Source: Glebionis coronaria (Eukaryota > Streptophyta > Magnoliopsida > Asterales > Asteraceae). Taken from it: a stretch of 64,000 nt of DNA. Position 1 is the first letter of the stretch. Each line of letters starts with the position of its first letter. Shown piece after piece: positions 43,488 through 55,110 of the stretch. The translations under genes and the position numbers were made by a program. The notes beneath the pieces are model-generated. The model worked only from the letters and a program-made list of their open reading frames with translations, was not told the origin of the DNA and searched no databases. The stretch covers positions 186,001-250,000 of the forward strand of contig JANFOE010002254.1 of NCBI GenBank assembly GCA_025667525.1, in the 5' to 3' direction.

Positions 43488-46434
43488 ATGCGCGAGTTTA
43501 ATGTGTTTTACGATGTTAGAGTTGTTGTTAGGTCAACAGTGAGATTGCTTCAAGAAATCAAAGGGTTATTGCAAACAAATATCGTCATGAACAATTTGTT
43601 TAGAATTATTGTTTTTGGTCCGTGGTTGGATATCCCTTCCGTAGATAATGATTGCCATTTGATGAATTATGTTTTGCAACACCAGGTATATATTGAAAAA
43701 ATTCCTAGTCATGTACCCCCTGTGATATTCAAGATTGTCGATCATTCGCTACTATTTGGTAGGAATGAATTTTGTTTAATTACTGGATTTCGATTTGGTA
43801 ATGTTTCAACTAGTGCTGGTTTGAAGATTTCTTTGCATTCCTGTTTTCCCAGCAAAAATTAAAAAAAAAGGTTTTTGAAAAATTCATGGGTTTGAACTTT
43901 TGCAAATTATTAAAAATCAAGATAAGTGGTTAGGATTATCGGATGTGGATGTTGTTAGGGTGTGTCTTTTAATTGTTGCCGAGTTGGTATTTATGCGCAA
44001 AGAGGATAGGAATTGCATCGAAAACCATTTAGTGACTATGGTGGATGATTTCGAAGCCTGGAATTTTTATCCCTAGGGTGAGTACATGTGGGATGAATTT
44101 TATGCAAGGACTATATATATTGGTTGTAATCATGCTGATACTCATATATCCAAGAGGAAGGAAAACCCATCTTACAATCCTCTATATAATTTATACGGCT
44201 TTGCTTGGGCTTTCAAGGTTAGAAATTATTAGTTTTTTTAGTACTAGATATGAACCAGAATTTTTACAACTAGATGATTGTGTTATACAAATATGGATTT
44301 TGGAGAGTTATCCTATTAACACTTCATTCTGGATTAAAGATCATAATGTGTTACCACGAGGTGTTTGTTGGTCTAATAATATAAAGTTTGAAAAATCACA
44401 CTATGTTACCCTTTTTGGACCGGTAAGTATTTTAGTTTGAATACATCCTATTAATTGTCAAGGTTAGTGTCCTCATGTATTTTCATAATTGAATTGATAT
44501 TTTAGGATTCAAGACCCTTTCCTAAACTTATTCCAACACAAGCTGAGATTAGCCAACCTTGGTATGTTGGAAGTCTTACTTATATAAACCGCATGGATGT
44601 CGTTAATCCTCCTGTTTTACCTTATGAAAACCAAGCTGGTTTGGGAACTTTAAAAACGCTAGTCGTTAAATCTAATGGGATGTCTACGGAGCACCCGGAT
44701 GGTGTTTTAGATTTAGAACAAGGGAATAGTTTTTGTGAAACCATGTCTGGTGCGAAAAGTATTTCATTACATGATATTTTAGCTAAAGTCCAGTCCATTA
44801 GAAAACAAGTAGACTTGGTTACCGCTGCAGATGTTTCATCTAGGCTTGAAAAATGGAGAAGCTATTGAACGAAAAACTAAAGGACCAACAAACTTCTAAG
44901 ATATCAACCCATGATTCTAAGTTGAAAGACGTGGAGGGCGTATCAGTTACTGACATTAATGGATTTGAGAATTCATCCCTTAACCAACTAGGTGCCCGTT
45001 CAGCAAGTGCTAATACGGTCAGTATATTGTTACTGCATAATTAAATCCAATATTTGTAGAAAAAAAACTTTCCTAATCTTTTCAATTTTTTTAGTTACAG
45101 CCGTCTTCGTCTGATATTGTAACACACAATGAAGCAGCATGTATGGTGGACGCAGACAATTTTGGGAATGGGTCTCCAAAAGCAACCCCTGATTCTAAGA
45201 AGCAAGTTGTCGACACCGGTACTGTTAGTGATGTAAACCAAACTGAGAATTCATCCCTTAAGCTAGTAACAGTTTCAGCAACTGATGATACGGTTAGTAT
45301 AAAGTCAATGCATATTTATAGCAAATTAATAACCTAAATGATTTACTAGTTGTTTGCCTGAATTTACTTACAGCCATCTTCGTCTGATATCCCAACACAA
45401 GATCAAACCGAATGTATAGTGGACGCAGACAGTTTTGGGAAAGATTCTCAAAAACCAACCCCTACTACTAAGATGAAAGATGTCGAGGGCGTTTTAGTTA
45501 GTGATATAAACGTATTTGAGAATTCATCCATGAAGCCAGTAGTTGCAGGTTCAGCAACTGATAATATGGTTAGTATAAAGTGAAATCATAAATAAAGCAA
45601 ATATTGTAAACAACAAGATTTGCTAATTGTTTGAATTATATTACTTAATACTTACAGCTTTATTAGTCTAATATCCCAACACACGATGTAGCAAAAAGTA
45701 TGAGGTACGAAGACACTTTAGGTAATGAATCTCCAAAACCAACCCCTGATTCTAAGAAGAAAGTTCTTGAGAGCGTGTTAGTTACCGATATCAACGTAGC
45801 TGAAAAGTCATACCTTAAGCCATTTGTGGCCGGTTCTACAACCGATAATATGGTTAGTATACCCTGAATGCATAATTAAATCCAAGATGTGTACGAACTG
45901 TTTCCTTAATGTTCGAATTTTTTGTAACCTATAGCCGACACTGTCTGATATTGGAGCACATGCGGATTCAGAAGGTAAGATGGACGAAGAAAGTTTAGGG
46001 AATGATGATCAAACAATTTCTCAGATATTACCCGGATCTATGGGCATATTAATCAAGGCCTTAATGAATAAGGACGAAAACAAGGGAATAGATTCCAATC
46101 CTGATGTTAAGTTTTCTGGAACAACATCAAGAAACTTGAACGAACCATCCAGCCCTGATGTCAACGACGTATGTGTTGAACTTTACAGATGTGTTCCATA
46201 GTCAATGGTATGCATATGTGTTTCATTTATATTTTATTCATCTTGATTACACGATGTTGAATTTAAAGATGAATTCATGGATGTCTTGAACGATGAAGAA
46301 GACATGGCTGCTATTTCTCTCGAGGACATGGACGTAGACAACAATGACGCAGCTGACATTCAGAAAGAACAAGTGATTGACAACAAAATCGTTTCTGACT
46401 TTAAGGATGTTGACCTTCAAAGCACCCACGATTA
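43488..46434 (+). pseudogene. DUF1985-type plant gene with amplified exons, decayed
   Basis: From an ATG at 43488 the product starts MREFNVFYDVRVVVRSTVRL. HSLLFGRNEFCLITGFRFG is the DUF1985 signature of plant multicopy, transposon-associated genes that often carry Ulp1-like protease domains; no protease is seen here. The frame is broken near the poly-A tract at 43857-43869. Similarity resumes (KWLGLSDVDVVRVCLLIVAE), is interrupted by a TAG near 44074, then continues (WILESYPINTSFWIKDHNVL). A GT-AG intron at about 44423-44503 leads to the segment KLIPTQAEISQPWYVGSLTY. A one-base loss near 44851 breaks the frame. An exon-repeat region (44880-46170) and an acidic C-terminus ending in TAA at 46434 complete it. 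No function can be assigned. Confidence 0.7.
44880..46170 (+). repeat. Tandem exon-intron duplications in the DUF1985-type gene
   Basis: Four to five units of 275-284 bp, each one exon plus one small intron. Exons 45101-45292 (192 bp), 45374-45568 (195 bp) and 45658-45852 (195 bp) are phase-symmetric. Introns 45018-45100, 45293-45373, 45569-45657 and 45853-45934 are 81-89 bp; three donors read GGTTAGTAT, the first GGTCAGTAT, and the 3' ends read TTACAG or CTATAG. Encoded units share SSSDIPTQ, PTPDSKK, DINVFENSS and ATDN-like words. The third full exon has TAG where its siblings have TCG. Confidence 0.85.
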
Positions 46435-46439
46435 ATACT

Positions 46440-47346
46440 CGGAACTTTTGAAGGTATACGCACTCGCTCTATTTCTGATAACTTGATAAATACCCCGTCA
46501 ATATTATACCGGGGGCAAGTTCATCCTTTTATGAATAACAACTTTAATAGAGTTGTTGGGTCATGCGACGGTTTGATACTCGTGGTGAACACGAGAGGGG
46601 TATCTTTTTACAACCCTGCAACCCGTTACACATATGTGATTGACTCATGTTTTGTGAATGAAAAACCAGAAATGGTTGGTTATGCCTTGGGTAAGATAAT
46701 AGATGGTGATCACAAGTTGGTTGCCATTTCTAAGCCCAACAACAAGGTTAAAATGTTTTCGGTCCAAAATAGAAACTGGAAAAACATAGGCGTTTATCCA
46801 GGGGAAGGTAGTGTCTTTGCAGACGGTATGGATTATGACGGACGGGTATACTTCTTTGATTTCGACTAGAGACCAGATTCGGAAAGGGTTGTTTGTATTC
46901 ATCTAACTCACGAAACAATTACTCAGGTTGTGCTTCCTGAAAGACAAGGGGCAAAAAATCCGTTGACTTGGGGGTGTTGCCACAAGGGTTGACCATGCTA
47001 TATACCTACACTGACAACCCTGTTTCGTATCTTTGGGTGATGACTAACAATGGTGCCAACCAATCTTGGTCATTGTTGTTGTCAATTCCCAAACCAGAGC
47101 ATACTCTATATCCATTACACCAACACGTAGAAGGTTGGACAAGATACTTTCTCCTATCTGTATAACAGTAGACGCGTGTGTCGTAATTCCATTTGGTTAT
47201 CAGGTAATGTTATATAACCCTATCACCCGGACTTTCAGGATTTTAGAGTATATGAGGGGGCCATGGTGTACGTATGTCGAGACGTTGGTGAAACCTGGTG
47301 GGACGGGGATAAGATATAGTCTAAGAAGTGCATCCAACCTTGGATA
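46440..47346 (+). pseudogene. F-box-associated domain fragment, decayed
   Basis: Plus-strand pieces in changing frames: RVVGSCDGLILVVNTRGVS with FYNPATRYTYVID (46483-46869), then LTHETITQVVLPERQG, VSYLWVMTNNG, and finally ITVDACVVIPFGYQVMLYNP with RTFRILEY (to 47346). The VGSCDGL...NPATR pattern and its second copy are typical of the C-terminal repeats of plant F-box-associated proteins, which recruit substrates to SCF ubiquitin ligases. The F-box itself is not found. It has at least three frame breaks. It directly follows the DUF1985-type pseudogene and may have been carried with it. Confidence 0.6.
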
Positions 47347-47727
47347 AAAAAGAACGCTAGTCAATTGCCTATTTTAGTATTCACCTTAGTTATCTAGTTA
47401 TATTATCTTTTTGTGAACCTTTGTTATCTAGTTCTTATATATTTTGTGTTTTCGTGTATTATAATTATCAACTAAGGTTAATATGGATGTTAGTTTTTAT
47501 TTCATTTGATATCTTATCCCTCTAAGTTCTCAATGGTTATTAGTTTACGTATGTGTAGTTTTTTGGTAACTTATTAAGAATGGTTTCAAGGCCAACTACA
47601 TTGGCAGGGTATTTATTAGAACCATACATAGTTAGTGAATTAGTAGTACTATCAGTAGGTGAAAAGTAAAGGATAAAACACATCTGGTTATCAAAGCTGG
47701 GTAGGAGGATAAGATTTTTAACAAAAA
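47347..47727. other. Spacer before the MULE transposase
   Basis: AT-rich, nothing supported. A Mutator terminal repeat might be expected here, but I could not recognise one. Confidence 0.4.
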
Positions 47728-50700
47728 ATGTCTTCAACAATAACACACAAATTTAGGGTCATACTAATCTATGAAGATCAACAATATGGTGTTCTTCTGC
47801 ATAGTGGTACTAGTTACTTGGATCTACTCAGGAATATGAAGAAAAAGTTCAAGCTGGCTCCCAACATCAAAATACATATAGCCTACAAACTAGAATCCAA
47901 CAAGATCAACATAATCGATAACAGTAATCTTCTTTATTTCTACAATGAAATTTCCAAATCCAATGATGTTAAGAACCTATATGTGTCTGTATCTGAACAA
48001 CCATCACAGGTAAACCAGACATTTAATCTTCCCCCTAATGTAAATGATTTTAATGTTTCTTTCTTTACACCTCCTGAAACCAAAAACTATTTTCCACCAC
48101 ACTCCAAACATTCGCCTATTGTTGAAAGTAGTATTGGAGGATATACCAAACATGTTTATTGGTGTAAGGAATATAGATTTGAAAACAAGTAAGAGTACGT
48201 GTATTTGATAACTATGAAATGTGTAAATGATGGAACACAGTTTAAAGTTGTTAGATCATGTCCTAACAATATGTTGTAGCATGTGCATCGGTAGACTGTA
48301 GTTGGGATTTATACACCCGCTGTGTAAAAAACAACAAATCTTTTCGGATAACACACATCTATGTTACTCATTCATGTAACAAGAATGAATTCAATGCTTA
48401 TCATCGCAACGTAACAACAAAGTTTTTGTCAAAATATCTTGTTCCTAGAATCACCGATCCAACTAGGATTTATAAAACTAAGGATATTGTTAGTGATTTG
48501 CAAATAGAGTGAAGTGTAGCAGTTTCATACAAAGTAGCTTGGGCGAGAAGACACAAGACATTGACTACAACTCACGGGTGTCCTATAAAATCATTTGTTC
48601 AATTACCAGCATATTGTCATTACTTAAAGTTGGCAAATCCATAAACAGTTACACACATTGAGACAGATGATGAAGGAAGGTTTTCTATGTTATTCATAGC
48701 CTTTGGTGTTACGGTAAGATTTGTTCTTTAAATGTGTTCTTATATTTTATTAACTTGTTATGATTTTAACTGTGTTGTATGAAATTGATAACCTATAAAC
48801 AATTATTCTCCCACATAATCATACCCAAAAACCTGGTGAAGGTTTCAAACATTGTATTCATAAACTAATCTACAGCTCCTAATGAATATTATATCCTAAA
48901 AAACAAGCAAATCAAAGTGAGAAATAAAGAATTAGTTGATAGCAGATCCCCAAATTGATTTTAAAATTAAAATCAATTTATATAACCAATATATTTTGGA
49001 ATTAATTAAGTAGGAATAAAACAAAAAAGTAACTTGAACTCACAGAAAAATACAACATACCTTGGTTTTTTGTAGCAAAGAACAATTGATTATTCCCTTT
49101 ATCTGATTAGGATGTGGATTAGGATGTTTGGTCGAAAATGGTCCCAGCAGTAGATCCTTAACCAGTAAGTGTTAGTCGATGCAGGGTTTGAGGAATCCCA
49201 TGTGTTGGGCCAAAAATAGATATGCACATGGTTAGATTTTGTGGCCCCAAATAACTTTTGGTCCACAAATATTGGGTTTTGCTACATATTTACATATTTT
49301 TACCTTAAAATTTAGCATTTTCTGCAACTTTACTTTGGTTAACCGAGTTTGTTATAAACGCATGTTTTTTTAGATAAAGAGCTTCCTATGCTACATAAGG
49401 CCGTTGATTATAATTGATGTAACACATCTTAGAGGGACTTACAAGGGAACAAACATGGTCATCATTGGAATGGATGGGAACAATCAGATTATTCTAATCG
49501 CCACAGGTGTTAGCCAAGGTGAAACTGGTGAATCATGGTCTTGGTTTTTGGGGAAACTAAACTAATGCATTGGTGAACCACCAAATTTGACCATAATTTC
49601 AGACATGCATTATGAAATAAGCCTTGCCTGCAAACAAGTTTTTCCCAACTCATTTCATGGTTTTTGTTGTCGTCATTTGATGATGAATGCGAGAATGCAA
49701 AGCGATAAGCTTAAAGGTTTATATTGGAAGACATGCAAAGCATACACTAGTGAGTCATTTGATCAACTTATGGGTGAAATACATGCCGTACGGCCTGAAG
49801 CACACAAGAAACTTCACGAGGCAGGATACGAAAATTGGTCTCGGGCATATTTCCCTGCAAATAGATACAACTACATGACTTCCAATAGTGTCGAGTCGAT
49901 TAACGCTTTAACAAAGGATGTAATAAAACTGCCAGTACTTGCATTAATGGATTGGTTTTTAGATCGTCTACATCTATGGTATTACGAACGTCGAGTTAAG
50001 CACCAAGGTTAGTTTACTATGTTAACTTTGTATAAAGTAATTTCTAATAACCCATATTGACCCAGTTATTCATGCAAATATCACATTAATTTATGCTAGA
50101 TTCACCGGATGAAGATCTCACACCATGGGCTGCTAAAAAGGTCCAAGACAGGTTTATGAAAACTCGAACTTGGAAAGTAAAGGGTATAGACAGATATAAA
50201 ATTTATCAAGTACGTGATTCTAATCAAATTCATGTTGTCGATTTGGAGAAAGGTGAGTGTTCATGTCGCAAATGGCAGCTATCAGGATTACCCTGTGGTC
50301 ATGTATGTGCTGTTGCTAGAGTAGAGGGTTTGAATAATGTAAACCACTTGGCCAAACCTTGGTTTTTGAATAAAACCATTAAGGCGACTTACACCGAAAA
50401 CTTTTTCAACGTAGCTAACAACTACAAATCCCACGATGTTGGAGATTTCCAAAGTGTTACACAACCACTAGTGCACAACAAACAACCTGGACGCCAAAAA
50501 AACGGATAGAATTCGGTCTAAAGGTGAAGAACCAATAAACAAAAAGTGTAGTAGATGTGATGTAAATGGACACAACAAAGGAAGTTGTCACGTACCAGTT
50601 CCTAGTTATGTTTTAAGTATGTCATGTATTCAATAAATTAATTTTTCCTGAACAAATAACTAACATAGAACTGCTGTTAATTCACATGTTACAGACGCAA

Positions 50701-50900
50701 CCCCATGCATCTGCTGGCCCAAGTGGTTATGCTGAAGCTTATCACCTGTAACTGCCTTTGGAAAACACAGTTGCAGATGCATACTACCCACAACAACAAA
50801 ATGAAGGCATCTACATGATGTTTCCACATGTTAACAACTCAATCATTACAGGTAGATTGTCTGACTTTTTAACGCCATTCGAATTCTTAAACTAATAGGT
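47728..50900 (+). pseudogene. Mutator-like (MULE) transposase, decayed
   Basis: The N-terminal exon (47728-48192) starts MSSTITHKFRVILIYEDQQY, as in MuDR-like proteins. A Cys/His block follows at 48283-48500 (VDCSWDLYTRCVKNN, VTHSCNKNEFNAYHRNV), broken by stops. The transposase core spans about 49372-50007: first Asp in IIIDVTHLRGTYKG, second in ISDMHYEISLACK, Glu in TSNSVESINALTK. A TAA near 49563 interrupts it. A GT-AG intron (50008-50099, phase 1) joins the SWIM zinc finger exon with CSCRKWQLSGLPCGHVC, followed by a CCHC-like knuckle CSRCDVNGHNKGSCH in a shifted frame. A C-terminal exon may follow a TTACAG acceptor near 50694. Catalyses cut-and-paste transposition when intact; here it is dead. 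Confidence 0.85.
48713..49371 (+). other. Long intron or insertion inside the MULE transposase
   Basis: Coding stops at a GTAAGATTTG donor-like site and resumes after TTTTTTTAG. The 0.66-kb interval is AT-rich without coding. Conserved transposase blocks continue on both sides, so either an intron or an insertion is possible. Confidence 0.45.
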
Positions 50901-51249
50901 GACCACATTTATGTTGTAGTCACTGCAACTACACACCTTCATCCTATTTTGAACAATAACATTTCAAAGGTGTTGTTTTCATTTGATGTACCTTGTAACA
51001 TTATTTAGACCTAATCATGAAGACTTTCATTAGTAACTGTAATTGCCGTTATCAAGATTCATAGTTTGTTACAATAATAGTTGGTTGATAAAATTGTGCA
51101 CATCATACACATTAAATTGCAGAATGCAAAATGATAAGTTTGTGCACAGTTATCAGCCTAGTACAAAATATTAAGTAGATACAACAAATTGTACAAAGCA
51201 TACATAAGGATACAAAAGATGTGCTAAATATCCAACAACCGTTACATAG
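50901..51249. other. Spacer, no supported feature
   Basis: AT-rich tail after the MULE pseudogene. No terminal repeat identified. Confidence 0.4.
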
Positions 51250-51834
51250 TTAATGATTATCACCTGAGACGGGTTTGCGGCCACTTTGTGAAATGAGATC
51301 CTCCAGCGGTAATTCCCTTTCCATGTTGTAACCCATCATCCTTCCAGAGCTTGTTCCAGCAAATACTCTTTTTCCATACCCTTTGCACAACCTGATTATC
51401 TTTAACCACTTCTGACTCGATCTCCTCCCATTATTCTTAGCTCTACTAGTGACCTTCTGCCTTAATAGCAATTCCAAAGGTGAACGTAGACTAGAACCAA
51501 TAGGAGAGGTGTTATGTTCTAACAGGACTTCCTCTTCAAACTTTGCATTTTCAATTTTTGGTAAAGTATCCAAGTCGTTACTCAAATTATCTAAACATTT
51601 TAGACAACCTGGGCTACAACCTCCTACATCCATGGGTTCTGACAAAGACATGCCTTCGTAGTACCAATCCTCATCAAAAAGGACATCAGCTATGCTATCA
51701 ACATACAAATAATCACCAAACAGATTCTCGCATGGATATTCAATACCTTTTCTCCCAAGGTTGTCAAGATCCTGATCTTTGATGAGACTGCTTTTAAACA
51801 TAGTCTCATCTTCCAAATAGGGCTTAAAATGCAT
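51250..51834 (-). CDS. Hypothetical protein, 194 codons, unrecognised
   Basis: Complete minus-strand frame from an ATG (MHFKPYLEDETMFKSSL) to a TGA... or equivalent stop at 51250. The N-terminal half is acidic (DEDWYYEGMS, LDNLSNDLDTLPKIENA) with a small Cys cluster, GGCSPGCLKCL. The C-terminal third is basic (RAKNNGRRSSQKWLKIIRL, GYGKRVF). No signal peptide or membrane segment seen. Its composition is more protein-like than its surroundings, so it may be a real gene or exon, perhaps interrupted by the neighbouring Athila LTR, which starts close to its ATG. It could also be a fragment carried by a transposon. I do not recognise a family. Confidence 0.4.
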   Translation of the reverse strand: MHFKPYLEDETMFKSSLIKDQDLDNLGRKGIEYPCENLFGDYLYVDSIADVLFDEDWYYEGMSLSEPMDVGGCSPGCLKCLDNLSNDLDTLPKIENAKFEEEVLLEHNTSPIGSSLRSPLELLLRQKVTSRAKNNGRRSSQKWLKIIRLCKGYGKRVFAGTSSGRMMGYNMERELPLEDLISQSGRKPVSGDNH

Positions 51835-53133
51835 TAAATATCATCAAAATACCCATATATATGCTTGTGTTTGTTACTTGTGTATTTTAGGTACAGATAT
51901 TGAGAAAATGACAAAAGATCACAAGAAACAATAAAAAAAACGAACACGGGAAACGAAGCCGTACAATGAACCAAGCCCCAATGAAGACTTTCCCAAGATT
52001 TACCCTTGAAGATATGAAGAATTATGAAGAAGGGTCCTCCAATATGGAAGAATTGACACTTTATACCCTTGTATCTTCATAATTACAAGTTTGGTCCCTA
52101 AAGTTTGTCAAAATTACAAAAAGGGCCCTCCACTTTAAAGAATTGGCAAGTTTAGCCCCTCAACAAATCTAAATTGTCAACCAATATCCTCCACATAGTC
52201 AAATACATCATGAAGTCCTTCAAAGTACAAGAAATTACAAGTTTGGTCCTTTGAAAATCCCAAAATTACAAAAAGGACCCTTGACTTTCAACATTTGGCA
52301 AAAATGGTCCCTCATCAAACAAGACTTGGCAAATTCAGTCCTCCAAAATACTCAACATACAAGTCAAGACCATTATCCATCATCAAAATGCCAAATCAGC
52401 CCTTGAAGAATTCAAAAATGGCAAGAATTACACCTGAATTTACTTTGTTAAAGTTTTTGGGCCAAAAATGCAAAGTTGCAAAAGTTGTTATAACTGATTA
52501 TGGCGTTGATAGAAGTTTGGAATGCAATTGAAAAGTTTATGAAAGATGGGGGTGTGAAGCTGGCAGACAACATAGTAACCTAGACCAGTGGTGGGGTGAC
52601 ACGTGCCCCACTCACTCTCTCCACCAATGAAAATCTACCATTCCTCCATGTCACCTTCCACTAAAAACTGGATATAACTAATCTTTGATTAGTTTAATAT
52701 TTGGCGCCTAACACTTGGTTTAAAAACTCAAAGAGATCAAACCCATGTTCTTGGCATTCATAATCCAAATTGGGTTTTTCTAAACTGCTTAAAATTACGC
52801 CACCAAAGTGTCCAGATTTATGATTAATGTCAACATAAACACATCCAAATCCTTAAACCCTATGCCACCTCACTCTCTTTGTCACATGAAACAACCTTGT
52901 CCCACCTCTTGGAGAAGAAGACAAAATAGTAAAGAGGATCCAACGTCCCACAACAAAGCTTCAAATTTAAGCTTATTTGAGACCATTGATCAACTTTCCA
53001 ACAGCTATCTACTCCACAAACGTCCAAGAATCAGTCACATGAAGCCAAGAAGTTCAAATCCTCAAGGGGATTTTGGGACTTCCACAAGCTAGGGTTTTTA
53101 GTTTTTTCAGCTTTCTTAGGCAACATGTATGCC

Positions 53134-53141
53134 TATATAAA
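53134..53141 (+). promoter_or_regulatory. TATA box of the Athila LTR
   Basis: GCCTATATAAAGGCTTAGG: TATATAAA in good context, about 1.2 kb into the LTR candidate and in the element's sense direction. Confidence 0.6.
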
Positions 53142-54229
53142 GGCTTAGGGGTCCAACATTTGCTCTTGCTTTTGATTTTTCCTTGTTCAAGTTTCTGTAA
53201 ATCCCATTTCAGTTTAATGAAATTGAGTTTGAATCATTGAAGAAAAGTCATTGGCCAATCTTTTTTACTGCTTATTATTGTTATATGATTGTTAGTTTAG
53301 AAGTATAAAACCTGTTTTCACTTGGAGGTTGCAAAAGTTTACAATTTTCCTCATTCTTGATATTTTGCTAAGTACTTGTTCCAACCTTGGAATTTTGGGG
53401 TTATAGGGCTGATCATAGCATCCTAACTGAGTTAGTTAAGGTGTTGTGAGGCTTATAACTTGGGGATAATCAAGTGTGGGGTAACAAGGTTGCATCAATC
53501 AAGATTTTTCAAGTTTCTGTTTTTATACTCTTATGCTTTAACCTTGTTCAATCTTAGCAGGCTTTGTTGTAGAAGCTTGTGCTTGTTCTTGCTAGCACAT
53601 AAGCTCAAAATTCGTGGGTGTGGATGTACATCCATGAGGTTTGCATACTTAATCCTAAAATCTGCTTAAATTCATGATTTTTGGTGATATTTGTATGTGA
53701 CTTGTGATCTTGTGGATTTTGTGGCTTGTTCTTGCTTGAATCTGTTAATCTTACCTGTTATAGTGTTAATTGATGCTTAGGTAGTCTTGAATCTCACTTT
53801 TACTTTGAAAAATTTGATTTGGAAAAGATAAAGGGGTGTTTGGGTCTATCTGTTTGTGCTTGTAACTTGATATTGTGTTATTGGATTGTGTTGTTTATGC
53901 TTGGTATCTGATATATGCTTGGTTGAGAGTGTTTTACTGCAAGTTTTTGGGTTTGAAGCCTTGAATCAAACAATCTGCTATATAGACTTTGATATTGCCT
54001 GTTTTGACCTAGGATTTTTGGAACACTTAGTGTGTATGCATGGTTAGGGATAAAAGTGGTTTAAACATAGTCATTATAACCTGTTTGAAAGATTTGAGGT
54101 GTTGAATCTGGCTTAAGTGTCAAATACATCAGCAAAGTAGAAAACTGCATGTGTTAGTGTTCATCAGTAACTTTCATTGGCTTGAATCTTGCTTAATTCT
54201 TTGAACCATTGCATGAAACCTGTTTAGAC

Positions 54230-55110
54230 TTGCTTATTGGAGTTTATAATAGCTCGTGTATGCATTTGGTTGAATTTGGCTGGCTGATTTGTGCTAAAAC
54301 TGCTCATAAGTGCTTAACTGCTTATTGTTTCATGTCTGTGCAATGTCTGGTGATTAATTGATTAAACTGTATCAATTGGATGTTAGTGATTGTGTTATTT
54401 TGATTGTTATTGACTCCTTTTGATCCAAAGATCATTTGGGTGCCTTTGTATAATCTGAATCTCCAAAAAAGTCACTAAAGACAAAAAGTCAAACAAGTCA
54501 ATCAGTGGAAAAAGTTTCCACTGCTCAACACTTAAAACTAGCCCCTGCTAGTGTTAATTTGTCATCAGCTTATCAATAAGCTATTCTAGCTTATCCAGAC
54601 TTGCAACAACTTATTTTTTGTGATAGGTCTTCATTATTTGACCCATTTAAGTAGACTGGAGCTTATTGGACTTTGACTTTGACTTTTACATAAGTGCTTA
54701 TTTGCTTTTTCCAGCTTATAGAGTCAGCTTATTTGAAAACTCTTTGTTGATTTTGCTTAATTAAGTCAATTAAAAGATTTTGGAACTTGAATCAGCACTT
54801 GGGGTGGCCTAGAACTCAAAAACGACTATTTTGTCGATTTCTGTAGATTGCTTATTGCATTTTCAGGCTTATTCCTTGGGCTTATTTCAAATTTCTTTTT
54901 GCAGAAGTCTTATTTAGGTCAAAAGAAGCTTGTGTGTCAAATTTTAGCTTATGGCATTGGCTTATGGCTTAATGGGCCAAAAAGCCCATTAAGAATAAGC
55001 TGCTTGTTATAAGCTAGCTTATTTCACATTTTCAGCTTTTGGGCCTTTGAAAAAAGTTGTTTAAAATCAAACTTTGAGTCAACCTGTGCTTTTTGGGCTT
55101 ATTTTGAACA
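54230..55110 (+). repeat. AGCTTAT-rich stretch
   Basis: Some 18 irregularly spaced copies of GCTTAT, many as AGCTTATT or GGCTTAT, some facing ATAAGC (TTATAAGCTAGCTTATT near 55010). It lies in the presumed leader/U5 of the Athila element. Confidence 0.65.
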
